Source: Streptomyces sp. GESEQ-35 (GTDB lineage Bacteria; Actinomycetota; Actinomycetes; Streptomycetales; Streptomycetaceae). From it: a stretch of DNA of 64,000 nt. Positions 1 through 8,228 of the stretch are shown here, piece after piece. The translations under genes were made by a program, and so were the position numbers. The first letter of the stretch is position 1. Each line of letters opens with the position of its first letter. Under the pieces are notes generated by a model. The model saw nothing but the letters and a program-made list of their open reading frames with translations, made no database searches and had not been told where the DNA came from. The DNA lies in NCBI RefSeq assembly GCF_017948485.1, contig NZ_JAFFSX010000021.1, positions 62,001 to 126,000 on the forward strand, in the 5' to 3' direction.

Positions 1-875
1 CCTAACAGAAGCCGTTGATCATGTGACTTTCGGCTTGGGTTCTCGTTGGTCTGGTCGTGGGAACACGACAGTCTCGGCCGTGGATCGTGTCGGATGAACT
101 GTGGTCGCTGATGGAGCCGTTGCTGCCCGAGCCGGGTCCGAAGCTGGTGGAGGGCAGGCCGCGGATACCGGACCGGCAGGCGTTGTGCGGGATTCTGTTC
201 GTGCTGCACACCGGCATCCAGTGGGAGTACCTGCCCCAGGAGCTGGGCTTCGGTTCCGGCATGACGTGCTGGCGGCGCCTGGCCGCGTGGAACGAGGCCG
301 GCGTGTGGGACGAGTTGCATCTGGTGCTGCTGAAGAAGCTGCGGGCGGCGAACAAGCTGGACTGGTCGCGGGCGGTGATCGACTCCTCCCATGTGCGGGC
401 GGCCCGGCGGGGCCCAAAAGCGGGCCCAGTCCGGTCGACCGCGCGCGGCCGGGCAGCAAGCACCACGTCCTCACCGACGGCCAGGGCATCCCGCTCGCGG
501 TGTCGCTGACCGGCGGAAACCGCAACGACGTCACGCAGTTACTGCCGCTGCTGGACAAGGTTCCGGCCGTGGCCGGCGCCGTCGGCAGGCCCAGACGCCG
601 ACCCGATGCGCTCCTCGCAGACCGGGGCTACGACCACGACAAGTACCGCCGCCTGCTGTGGGCCCGCGGTATCCGTCCGGTCATCGCCGAACGAGGCCAG
701 AAACACGGCAGCGGCCTGGGCACCTTCCGGTATGTGGTCGAGCGCACGATCGCCTGGCTGCACGGCTTCCGCCGCCTGCGGATTCGCTGGGAACGACGCG
801 ACGACATCCACGAGGCCTTCCTCGGCCTCGCCACCTGCATCATCACCCACCGCCACGTACAACGGCTTTGTTAGG
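1..875 (+). mobile_element. IS5-family insertion sequence (IS427-like), apparently complete
   Basis: The left end CCTAACAGAAGCCGTTG and the reverse complement of the right end, CCTAACAAAGCCGTTG, match with a single indel. They form terminal inverted repeats around one transposase read in two frames. The length of about 875 bp fits the small IS5/IS427 group. The left end lies at the window edge, so a target duplication cannot be checked. No decay is visible other than the frame change expected for this group. Confidence 0.85.
57..874 (+). CDS. IS5-family DDE transposase, two frames joined by -1 frameshift
   Basis: The first frame (57-509) encodes the N-terminal domain with the typical WIVSDELWSLMEPLLPEP start and the first catalytic Asp in AVIDSSHV. 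The second frame, open to the TAG at 872-874, carries ADRGYD (second Asp) and YVVERTIAWLHGFRRLR (Glu region). The frames meet at 413-419, where a CCCAAAA heptamer allows tandem -1 slippage (CCA/AAA to CCC/AAA). This fits the programmed -1 frameshifting known in the IS427 group. The fused protein would be about 270 residues, normal for the family. The stop overlaps the right inverted repeat. Confidence 0.85.
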
Positions 876-1322
876 ACCTCTAAGAGGCTGTTGTCTTTCC
901 AATCCTGAGCGGCGTCCCTCGAACGGGAATCCCGAGCAGGTGATCGCCGCTGGCTACCCCCGTTCCCGCACCCGCGGGGAGGTCGCCGGCGGCGGCCAGA
1001 ATGCGCGTGGAGGCGCCTCAGGGGCGTTTGAGCGGGGCGTGGCGGCCCTGCTCTAGTACAAAACAGCCTGGCAGCCGGGGAGTTGTCCGGTTCGTCAACG
1101 GCGAGATCCGTCAGCGTGCCGTTGTCGTTGGTGACGTGTGGGGCGGAACCACGGCGGGTGGCGTGCCGGGCCGCCATGCGGCGATCGCCTCAGGGCAAGG
1201 CTGTTCACTTCTCGTTCGATTTTTGTTGGGGTGTCTGCCGTTACTGTCTGATGTGCACTCAGATCGACGATCATAAGACGACGAGAGCCATTATCCGTGG
1301 TTTCCGAATACGGGAGAAACAC
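876..1322. other. No recognisable gene
   Basis: This is GC-rich spacer between the IS5 element and the next gene. It contains an IS-end-like GAGGCTGTTGT near 885 and AAAACAGCC near 1060, suggesting scraps of another element. No frame shows family similarity or a convincing ribosome-binding site. The promoter of the secreted-protein gene at 1323 should lie in the last 100 bases, which are AT-richer than their surroundings. Confidence 0.5.
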
Positions 1323-1799
1323 GTGAAGGTACTTCGCCTGCCGTTCGTCCTCGCCGTTGCGTTGGCGGCCCTGTTGGGCACTCTCGCGTCGCCGGCTTCG
1401 GCCGTAGAGCGCACCTGCTACGGGAAAACGGGAGACTTCAACGACCAGCCTCTTCTGCTGGTGGACTGGAACAGAGGCGTAAGCGAATGCTTCGGCGTCG
1501 CGCCGTCCGGCAGCATTTGGCACACATGGCAAACTGCCAACACATGGTACGAGATGCCGGGCAACGGCCGTGCCTGGTATGCCGCGTCTGGCTATGACAT
1601 CTACGACGGCATTTTCCCGGAGACATCTCAGAATATTGGAAAGGCCGTAAAAGTCGTCTCCTCGACGAGTAATTCTTACTGCAATTATCTTGACTACGCA
1701 ACCAACACCTGGGGTGGCTGGTATCAGGTCCCCTCTTCCAGCACCTGCACGAGCGCACCCAACTACGGATATGCAGCTCCGAGTTGGCTCCTGCAGTAG
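1323..1799 (+). CDS. Small secreted protein with lectin-like Trp/Gly repeats
   Basis: GTG start with GGGAGAA five to six bases upstream. The N-terminus is a signal peptide (basic KVLRL, hydrophobic Ala/Leu core, cleavage after ASPASA near residue 27). The mature part is about 131 residues, with four Cys and many Trp, Tyr and Gly. The pattern SGSIWHTWQT..W..MPGNG resembles a single blade of PLL/tectonin-type beta-propeller lectins (G-x-I-x-H-x-W-Q...W). That resemblance is pattern-level only. The protein is presumably exported through Sec and acts outside the cell. It stands alone between IS debris. Lower GC in the mature region than in its neighbours suggests transfer. Confidence 0.7.
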   Translation: MKVLRLPFVLAVALAALLGTLASPASAVERTCYGKTGDFNDQPLLLVDWNRGVSECFGVAPSGSIWHTWQTANTWYEMPGNGRAWYAASGYDIYDGIFPETSQNIGKAVKVVSSTSNSYCNYLDYATNTWGGWYQVPSSSTCTSAPNYGYAAPSWLLQ

Positions 1800-2130
1800 G
1801 GCGTAGCCGCGCTCCACAGAACAGTTGCCTCGCGAGAGACAGCTGTCCTGCGGTACGTGATCAGGACCAGCCTTGTCCGCGCAACTCCAACAGAGCGGTA
1901 CAGCCGTCGTCACGCAGGCCCCGGATTCACCAGGAGCGTCCAGGGACAGGCCAGGGTCTTCGGGTCGCTTCTGAGCGCTAAGAAGCCGTATCTCGACTGA
2001 TCATGGAATGTGCGGTTCGAACAGGTTTCCCGGCGGGGTGATCTTCCCGTTGTCGACGCATGAGGACAGGGCCTCTCGGTAGCTCGGGGGATGCGAATCT
2101 GACCGAGCAGTGCCGGGAGGCCCTGGTGTC
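1800..2130. other. Non-coding spacer with IS-end-like inverted repeat
   Basis: No gene seen. An imperfect inverted repeat pairs 2065-2079 (GACAGGGCCTCTCGG) with 2113-2130 (reverse complement GACACCAGGGCCTCCCGG). It sits immediately upstream of the IS5-type remnant and probably belongs to an element end. Confidence 0.5.
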
Positions 2131-2694
2131 ATTGTTGTATGCGTCCCAGCCTGTTCAGTTCAACTCGGCTGCTCCATCGTGTGATTGCCTTGCGCATGTG
2201 TAGGGGAACGCGGTCGACCATCCGGACCGGCAACGCCGGTCTCCCTCGGACATGTCGGACAGCAAAACGCTCCAGGGCAGGGGCGGCCGGCCCGAGGGCT
2301 ACTGCCATCGGCAGATGCTGGACGCGATCCGTTACCTGGTCGCGGGCGGGATCTCCTGGCGGGCGATGCCCGTGGACTTCCTTGATTGGGGCCGGGTTTC
2401 CGCCTTCTTCCACCGTCGGCGCGAGCACGAGATGATCAGCGACACGACCGGCTGTGCGGTCGGGTACGTGAGCGGGAGGGCCGTGAGGCGGAGCCTACGG
2501 CGGCCATCATCGACGCCCAGTCGGTGAAGGCCGCCGCGACAGTGTCGGTCGCCTCACGCGGCTACGACGGCAGAAAGAGAGTGGGCGGCCACAAGCGGCA
2601 CATCGTGACCGACTGCCTCGGCCTGCTGCTGGTCGTCGCGGTGACCGCTGCCAACGTCGGGGATGGGGAGGCTGCGGTGGGTAGCGAACCTTGA
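2130..2694 (+). pseudogene. IS5-family transposase remnant
   Basis: Two frames together give the N-terminal two thirds of an IS5 transposase. From about 2252 comes QMLDAIRYLVAGGISWRAMP (winged-helix region). In another frame from about 2480 comes AAIIDAQSVKAA...GGHKRHIVTDCLGLLL (catalytic core). An in-frame stop lies upstream, a frameshift near 2430-2490, and the sequence is lost after VTAANVGD, so the last Asp/Glu region is missing. It cannot be functional. Confidence 0.85.
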
Positions 2695-2775
2695 GCGTGT
2701 GCTATCAAAGGTGAATTTCTGCGAAACGAGTTGACGCCTTCCCTATTGGTCCTGGGCTGAGACAGGATACGTCGC

Positions 2776-3345
2776 ATGGATCAGGGGCTGGCCGCTGTTC
2801 TTGGCGCTACGGGGGGTGTCGTAGGAACGCTGGGAACTGCGGTCTTCGCGTACGCGGCGGCTCGCATGCAGACCCGTGACGCCGGGATGGTCGAACACGG
2901 GCACTGGCTACGCGAGAAGAGACTTGCCGCCTGTAGCGCCTTTCTAGAGACCTTGACGCAAGTTGAGGATCGCGTGCACTCCGACTGGAGCGGCCTGCGC
3001 TTTCCTAAGAGCCATGAGCAAGACAAGTACCCAGAGTTGCTACTTGAAAAGTTGACGGCAAGCGCACTGCTCTGTACTGAGCAGGCCAATCTGCTGGAGC
3101 AGGCGCGGGCTGGCCTGATCCAATTCGGTCCGACTCGGCTGGTGGAAATATCCAGCAAGGTCGTGTTGGCCTTGCGGTCCGTTGGGTTCGAGACGGACCG
3201 AAGGAAGCGCTTCGAAGGTGAGGGGCGCTTGGCGGAGGAAGATGCGAGGTGGTGGGAGGCCGGGAAAGCCTTCAGGGCCGCGGTCCGAGACGTTATGGAG
3301 TCACCTCCGAGGCGCCGGCGCGCCTGGGGACGCAGAGCGCAGTGA
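2776..3345 (+). CDS. Membrane-anchored cytosolic protein of unknown function
   Basis: 189 residues. Residues 5-30 form one hydrophobic segment (AAVLGATGGVVGTLGTAVFAYAAA). It is followed by a charged HWLREKRLAACSAFLETL helix and a mostly helical tail. The same layout, one N-terminal membrane helix then WLR(E/D)K(R/Q)L-A, occurs in the oppositely oriented gene at 3695-4210, so the two are probably distant paralogues of a family common in actinomycetes. No catalytic motif is visible. The stop overlaps the GTG of the next gene (GTGA at 3342-3345), implying translational coupling. Confidence 0.7.
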   Translation: MDQGLAAVLGATGGVVGTLGTAVFAYAAARMQTRDAGMVEHGHWLREKRLAACSAFLETLTQVEDRVHSDWSGLRFPKSHEQDKYPELLLEKLTASALLCTEQANLLEQARAGLIQFGPTRLVEISSKVVLALRSVGFETDRRKRFEGEGRLAEEDARWWEAGKAFRAAVRDVMESPPRRRRAWGRRAQ

Positions 3346-3635
3346 AGGCAGCGACGCTCGTCCTTGGGTGGCACAAGCCAGAGGCCCCCGACTCGACGTG
3401 GCAGGAGGCCGATGCTTCAATCGAACATATGATCGACAAGTCTACGGGCCCGTCGCGTCTCCGCGCGATCCTGGCACACCTCGATCAGCAGCTCGCCACC
3501 AACGAGACCGTCGCGATGTACCTCTGCCTCCAGAGGGAGGCCGTACAGCATGGCTCTGACGTCGTTGAACGGGTTCTGGCAGTGATCACGGGGAGCTGTC
3601 ATGGTCGGTGTAGCGTGTTCGATTCCCGTGTCTGA
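3342..3635 (+). CDS. Small hypothetical protein coupled to the preceding gene
   Basis: The GTG start sits in a GTGA overlap with the upstream stop, which decides the start. The product is 97 residues, mainly helical, with no signal peptide or membrane segment (VKAATLVLGWHKPEAPDSTW at the N-terminus). The last 15 residues are Ser/Cys/Arg-rich and may be read-through into spacer. It is probably co-expressed with, and perhaps a partner of, the membrane-anchored protein upstream. No family recognised. Confidence 0.5.
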   Translation: MKAATLVLGWHKPEAPDSTWQEADASIEHMIDKSTGPSRLRAILAHLDQQLATNETVAMYLCLQREAVQHGSDVVERVLAVITGSCHGRCSVFDSRV

Positions 3636-3694
3636 GCCGGGGTGCGCCGTGCGATGGTGGGTGATGGATGGGTTTTCGGGCCGTGTCGTGTCTG

Positions 3695-4210
3695 TCAGGG
3701 ATGGTCGGGGTTGCCGGCGAGGGATCCGCCTATCGAGAAGGGCAGTGCCTTTTGGTCTTTGCTCAGTGAGCGTCGTATGGCGTTGACCAACTGCACCTGT
3801 GCTTGGGCGGGTGCTCTACTGGCCTGGGTGAACTCTTCCTGGCTCAATGGATTGTGCAACGGGTCGCGTGCCGGGTCGCGCGCCACCTGGTCCAGGAATG
3901 CTCCGATGGCCTTGCCGAAGTTGTCGATCTCCGCCGCGACGGCGGCGGGGGCGACCAGGCTGGCACGGGTCAGGGTCGCGCTCCACTCGCTCCAGTCGTA
4001 GTCCCAGCCCTGTCGGCCGGCGTGGGCGCGGCTGATGGTCATCGTGAACTTGGCGTAGTGGCTGATCAGTTCCTGGTAGGCGATCAGTTGCTTGTCCCGC
4101 AGCCACTGACGGTCCTGGGCCCGGTGGGCGACGATGCCCCCGACCAGGACCCCGATCGTGGCGGCCAGCGCCCCGGCGGCCGTTGTCACCAGTGTGTCCA
4201 GCAGTGCCAC
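3695..4210 (-). CDS. Membrane-anchored protein, distant paralogue of the 2776-3345 product
   Basis: GTG start at 4210; 171 residues. Residues 8-30 are hydrophobic (TAAGALAATIGVLVGGIVA), followed by HRAQDRQWLRDKQLIAYQEL and an amphipathic helical domain. This is the same plan as the convergent gene at 2776-3345, which also has a single N-terminal helix and a WLRxKxLA signature. It is likely an inner-membrane protein with a cytosolic helical domain. Function unknown. The gene is convergent with the 2776-3635 pair and is followed upstream by IS debris. Confidence 0.65.
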   Translation of the reverse strand: MALLDTLVTTAAGALAATIGVLVGGIVAHRAQDRQWLRDKQLIAYQELISHYAKFTMTISRAHAGRQGWDYDWSEWSATLTRASLVAPAAVAAEIDNFGKAIGAFLDQVARDPARDPLHNPLSQEEFTQASRAPAQAQVQLVNAIRRSLSKDQKALPFSIGGSLAGNPDHP

Positions 4211-4320
4211 CCCAGGCCCCGCATTCCCCGTTGCTCGAACATCGGCGGCTCGAACCTACTGGTGACCAGCCTCCGGTGACAATGCCCGACCTGCGCTGGC
4301 GCAGGCCGCTGTCGCGGCGG

Positions 4321-4885
4321 GTCACGCGAGCAGGATCATCTTCCGTAACAGGTCGAATTCGGCGCGCCCGTACAGCTGCCTCTTGATCCTCTTTGATGCG
4401 GTTCACGGCGTCCTCGGTGCCGCCCGAGCTCCAGCGGAGGGTGAGCCCGGCGGTGATGGCGTCGAGATCATTGGTGAGGCCGCGGGCGAAGCCGGTCAGG
4501 CCGGGCAGGTCCGCCGTGAGGGTCTTGTCGGGCCGGGCGGGCAGGAGGACGCCGGTCTGCTGGGTGAGCATGTCACCGAAGTCACGGATGAGTTGGTGCG
4601 CGGTGGCCGGCTCGGGGCAGGTGTCCAGGACCGTTTTGAGCTGCCGGTGTTCGTCCTCGGTGAGCGAGCCTGGCCGGCGTGTGAGCCAGCCGGTGACCTG
4701 CCGCGCGGTCGGCGGGGGCGGTTGTGGGGTCCGGCGGGGCTGGTGCAGGCGGTGCCGCGCCCAGTCGCGCAGCGTGGAGTGGCTGCCCTGCCAGCCGCGT
4801 TCGGCGAGTTCGCGGTGCAGGGCGGTGAGCGAGATGCGGCCGCGGGTCTCGGTGATGCGTCGGGAGAGGTAGGTGTGGTGGACTC
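4321..4885 (-). pseudogene. ISL3-family transposase, C-terminal remnant
   Basis: The minus strand encodes the C-terminal third of an ISL3 transposase: HHTYLSRRIT, a long Pro/Arg linker, then TGVLLPARPDKTLTADLPGL and TLRWSSGGTEDAVNRIK (with the final catalytic Glu of GGTE). A one-base frameshift after AVNRIK moves the ending RQLYGRAEFDLLRKMILLA into another frame. The N-terminal two thirds are replaced at about 4885 by group II intron sequence. Non-functional. Confidence 0.85.
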
Positions 4886-5410
4886 CAGCTCGTCGGTATT
4901 CACAGGCGACAGCCTCCTGGCATTCCGGCCTCCATACTGCCGATTTGCTGGCCCCCTTCCCGGTGTGACCGGCTCTCCCGGCCTCTGAGTACTACGGAGC
5001 CTCCGCCCTGCCGCACGGCCATCAGCCGGCGATGGGCCTGCCCCGGCCGGACTGGAGGCCCGGTCCAGGGGCGACCGCAGGCAGTTTCCCCGTTCACCAC
5101 GGAATCGATCGACGGGTGAGGTGTCCAGCTCTACCCCGGCAGCATTGCCGCACCTACGCCGCAGATCTTCGGCGCGGCCTCCCCGCCGATCAGTGGAGTC
5201 GGCTTCGGAGTCGACCACCAAGGATCGGCGGTCGTGCACGGCGTCCGGCCCGCATCCGCCAGGTTGGAGCCGGTGTCGTAATTACGGGGCGTCAGGCACT
5301 GGTTCCTCGCGTACGCAGCCATCAGGCTTTGGCTCCGACCATGGTCCGCCGGACAGGCCTTAGCCCGCTGCCCCCTGGGAAGCGCTCCCGTCGAGTGACC
5401 GGCGCGTAAA
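4886..5410 (-). mobile_element. Group II intron 5' part (RNA domains and start of its ORF), truncated
   Basis: Read on the minus strand, this stretch has the signature layout upstream of bacterial group II intron ORFs: AGCCAAAGCCTGATGGC, GCGAGGAACCAGTGCCTGACG, then GGCTCCGTAGTACTCAGAGG and GGAGAGCCGGTCACACCGGG. A GTG at 4903 then begins VNTDELE, a typical opening of the intron-encoded reverse transcriptase. The reading frame is lost within ten codons, at the junction with the ISL3 remnant. Domains V and VI and the reverse transcriptase are absent. I recognise this by sequence pattern; covariance-model confirmation was not possible. Confidence 0.6.
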
Positions 5411-5507
5411 AGCCGTGTGCCGGTCCTCGGACTGCTGTAGTCGTCAACTGCCCTCGGATGTTGGGGTGTTGAGTGGTCATTCGATGCCAACGCAAGAGGG
5501 AATGACA

Positions 5508-5858
5508 GTGAAGCGCATCGCAATTGCAGCATCCGTCGCCGCCCTCGCGGCCCTGCCCCTGGCGGGCGCCGCTCACGCGGCTGACAACCAACCGACCGCC
5601 GAGCAACCCGTCGCACCCAAGGTGAGCACGCAGAGCGTGCTGGACTGCAACACCGGCGTCGCCGGGCTCGACGGCTCGGCCGCCTGCCGCAACAACACCG
5701 ATCAGCCCGTCTCCTTCGCCGTGCAGGTCGTATGCGGCTGGGCACCGGATGTGACCGGCAACTGGGTCACCCTGAATCCCGGTGCGACCGGAACGTCCAC
5801 CGGTACGTGCCCCTCGTACTCGTCCGGCGCGGGCAGCGCAAGCTGGATCGAGCAATAG
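5508..5858 (+). CDS. Small secreted cysteine-containing protein
   Basis: GTG at 5508 is preferred over ATG at 5502 because GAGGG (5496-5500) is seven bases from the former and only one from the latter. The product is 116 residues, with a clean signal peptide (KRIAIAASVAALAALPLAGA, cleavage after AHA). The mature protein of about 90 residues has four Cys (SVLDCN, AACRN, QVVCGW, GTCPSY), probably two disulfides. The composition suggests a small beta-rich extracellular protein. No family recognised. It sits between a group II intron remnant and an IS21 remnant. Confidence 0.7.
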   Translation: MKRIAIAASVAALAALPLAGAAHAADNQPTAEQPVAPKVSTQSVLDCNTGVAGLDGSAACRNNTDQPVSFAVQVVCGWAPDVTGNWVTLNPGATGTSTGTCPSYSSGAGSASWIEQ

Positions 5859-5974
5859 CGCCGAGTGCGCACCTCAAACAGGGGCCCGGTCGCAAGCACC
5901 GTTGGTAGAAGCTGGGCCTCTGCTGGACGCTGGTCTTCATCACCTGGCTGTGGTGGTGAAGACCGGCGTTCGGT

Positions 5975-6454
5975 TTGGGGGTGGTGTCGGCGGGCCTTGC
6001 CGATCTCGTCGGATGCATTGAGGACGTGGCGGGCCAGCGCACCCGCTGCTATCTGTTCGCCTTCCGGCTGGCCTATTCCGGCAAGGCCGTGCACCGCATC
6101 TCTCGCTCCTGTGGTCAGCAGGCGTTTTTCGAAGGACATGTCCACGCGCTGAACACGCTGGGCGGAGTGCCGGCCGGTCAGGTCCGCTACGACAACCTCA
6201 CCCCGGCGGTGAAGAAGGTGATCTTCCGCAGCCGCTCGCGGGAGGAGAACCCGCGCTGGGGCAACTTCCATGAGTACTACGGATTCACCCCGTTCTACTG
6301 CGAGCCGGGACTGCGCGGCGCCCACGAGAAGGGCGGCGTCGAAGGCCAGGTCGGCTACTTCCGCCGCAACTACCTCACCCCGGTGCCTTCTCTGAACTGC
6401 CGAGACGAGGTCATCTTCGGAGTCCGTTGCCTGCGTATCGCAGCACTTGCATGA
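5975..6454 (+). pseudogene. istA: IS21-family IstA transposase, internal fragment
   Basis: The translation retains the integrase-core middle of IstA: LFAFRLAYSGKAVHR, AFFEGHVHALNTLGGVPAG, VRYDNLTPAVKKV, then PFYCEPGLRGAHEKGGVEG (catalytic Glu in the EKGGVEG motif) and GYFRRNYLTPVP. The N-terminal HTH and first Asp region and the C-terminal third are missing, and no istB is nearby. The fragment ends in unrelated sequence near 6400. Confidence 0.85.
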
Positions 6455-6529
6455 TCGATTTCAGCCCGCATCGTGCTTCTGCCTCTCTAGACTGCTGCCA
6501 CTTGGCAGCGTGGAGGGCGGGGTTCGTTC

Positions 6530-6985
6530 ATGTCCACTGGAACCATCGAGTTCTACTGCGAGTACCCGTGCAGACAACACGGCAATTCCCGAGGTAGCGG
6601 AGAGCCCGGAGAGAGTGACTTCTACGTCGATGTGCGGGAAATCGAAGCTAACGCACGTGGTGACGGCTGGACGGCCAGGGGCGAGGGGGTTAGCTATTGT
6701 CCCCTCTGCGGGGCCGCGGTCCGGATGATCACCCACAGGGTTCCTTTGGAGCTTCAAGGGCTGCCCTGCTCCCGGTGCCACGAGACCGTTGATTACCGAG
6801 TCGAGCTTCAGTGCGTCACCACCGATGCCCGGCGGTTCACCTTCACAGCATCTGTTATGTGCCCGGCTTGCAGCCGAAAGTCTGTCTTTCGGAAATTGAT
6901 CGAGAGTCTGATTCGAGTCAGACGGATTCAAGTAGGTCCAACCGGCATCGAACTTGAACTTGAGAATGGCCAGTCAGCTGAGTAG
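6530..6985 (+). CDS. Zinc-ribbon-like cytosolic protein, unknown function
   Basis: 151 residues from ATG 6530, with a GGAGGG about a dozen bases upstream. It has four Cys pairs or near-pairs: CEYPC near residue 10, CPLC near 57, CSRC near 79 and CPAC near 111. These are spaced as would be expected for one or two zinc ribbons. The N-terminal half resembles a short beta domain beginning with TIEFYCEYPCRQHG. No signal peptide, membrane segment or HTH. A metal-binding or nucleic-acid-associated role is only inference. GC is lower than in flanking genes. Confidence 0.6.
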   Translation: MSTGTIEFYCEYPCRQHGNSRGSGEPGESDFYVDVREIEANARGDGWTARGEGVSYCPLCGAAVRMITHRVPLELQGLPCSRCHETVDYRVELQCVTTDARRFTFTASVMCPACSRKSVFRKLIESLIRVRRIQVGPTGIELELENGQSAE

Positions 6986-7079
6986 CTCGCATCGAGCGCC
7001 TCGCTGGCCAGCGCGGGCTGGCTCTAGTTCTTAAGGAATCTCAATGACCTGTCAAGCCCCAGGGGACGCGGTGGAGTTA

Positions 7080-8228
7080 CTGAGCTTGAACTCATGAAGT
7101 CGTTGGGGTGAGGGATAGTCCGGTTCCGGCGAGGCATCCGTCGATGAGGTAGGGGCGGTACTGGATCTTCCTCATCCCCTGCCGGATGGTCTGGATGAGG
7201 TGCTCGGGGGTGGTGAAGGCGGTGTTGGACAGCCAGCCTCGCCGCAGCAGCGACCAGATGCCCTCTACCGGGTTGAGATCGGGCGCGTAGGAGGGCAGCT
7301 GGTAGACGGTCAGCCAGTCCTGTCGAGCGATGAACTGCCGCATGCCGTAAGCGAGATGGACGTTGAGGTTGTCCCAGACGAGGACGATCGGGCCGCCGAG
7401 CTGGGTGTGGGCGGTGATGAGCAGGTCGCGGTAGTCGGTCCAGGCGAAGCTCTTGCGTCCGTCGCGCCGGCCGTCGTCGCGGCGGGGCCGGTAGATCAGC
7501 CGGGAGCGTTCGCCCGGCTTGTAGCAGGTCAGTGCGGCGATCGAGATGCGGCGGCGGGAGCGGCCCCGGACCCGGATCACGGGCGTCTTCCCGCGCCTGG
7601 CCCACGTGCGGGCAATCGGCGGCGTCATCGAGAAACCGGACTCGTTCTCGAAGACGATCCACGCGTCGAGCGCCGCCGCGGTCCTTCCACCTGCGGCCAG
7701 GTCTCCTTCACCCAGCCGGTGACCTGCTCCTCGTCGCGTTCGACGGCCCGTCTGGCCGGCACCTGGCAGGAGTAGCCGTGCCGGATCAGCAGCTTGCGCA
7801 CCCCCTGCAGGGTGTAGCTCTTGTGGAAGCGACGGCCGATCACGGTCTTGACCCGGGACAGTGTCCATCGCTGGTCCGGCCAGCCGTGCGCGACCGGCCC
7901 CTTCGCCAACTCCGCCTCCAGCTGGGCGAACTGGGCCTCGCTCAACCGGGGCAGAGAAGCAGATCCCGCGGACCGCAGGGCCCGCGGACCGCCCTTGCCC
8001 CATAGCCTGCGCCACCGCTGAATGGACCGGACGCTGACCCGTAACTCCTTCGCGATCGCCGAACTCGGCTCACCCGTGGCGAACCGCTCGGCGGCCACCA
8101 TGCGGATGCCCTCGCGGAACTGCCGGCGCTCGTCCGACAGTCCGCCGCCCTGCGCGTACCTCATGACAACGGCGTACCGCGAGGATCAAGGCCTGTCAGC
8201 GGCTACGACAACCCGAGTTCAAGCTCAG
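7080..8228 (-). mobile_element. IS630-family insertion sequence, complete
   Basis: Perfect 14-bp inverted repeats CTGAGCTTGAACTC (7080-7093) and GAGTTCAAGCTCAG (8215-8228) are flanked on both sides by TA (7078-7079 and 8229-8230). TA is the target duplicated by IS630/Tc1 elements. Length is 1149 bp. It is inserted in the 3' end of the IS110 transposase gene; joining the flanks restores GGC-TAA, the presumed original stop. Confidence 0.92.
7092..8164 (-). CDS. IS630-family transposase, two overlapping frames
   Basis: The first frame (8164-7625) has the N-terminal double HTH: VRSIQRWRRLWGKGG, then DQRWTLSRVKTVIG. The second frame supplies the DDE core: AWIVFENESGFSM (first Asp replaced by Glu-Asn-Glu context in FENESG), IVLVWDNLNVH and LPSYAPDLNPVEGIWS (final catalytic residues). 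The frames cross around 7680-7700, at WVKETWPQVE. The other IS630 at 19962-21105 changes frame at the equivalent point, and IS630 transposases are often made by programmed frameshifting. No canonical slippery heptamer is visible in this copy. Confidence 0.8.
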
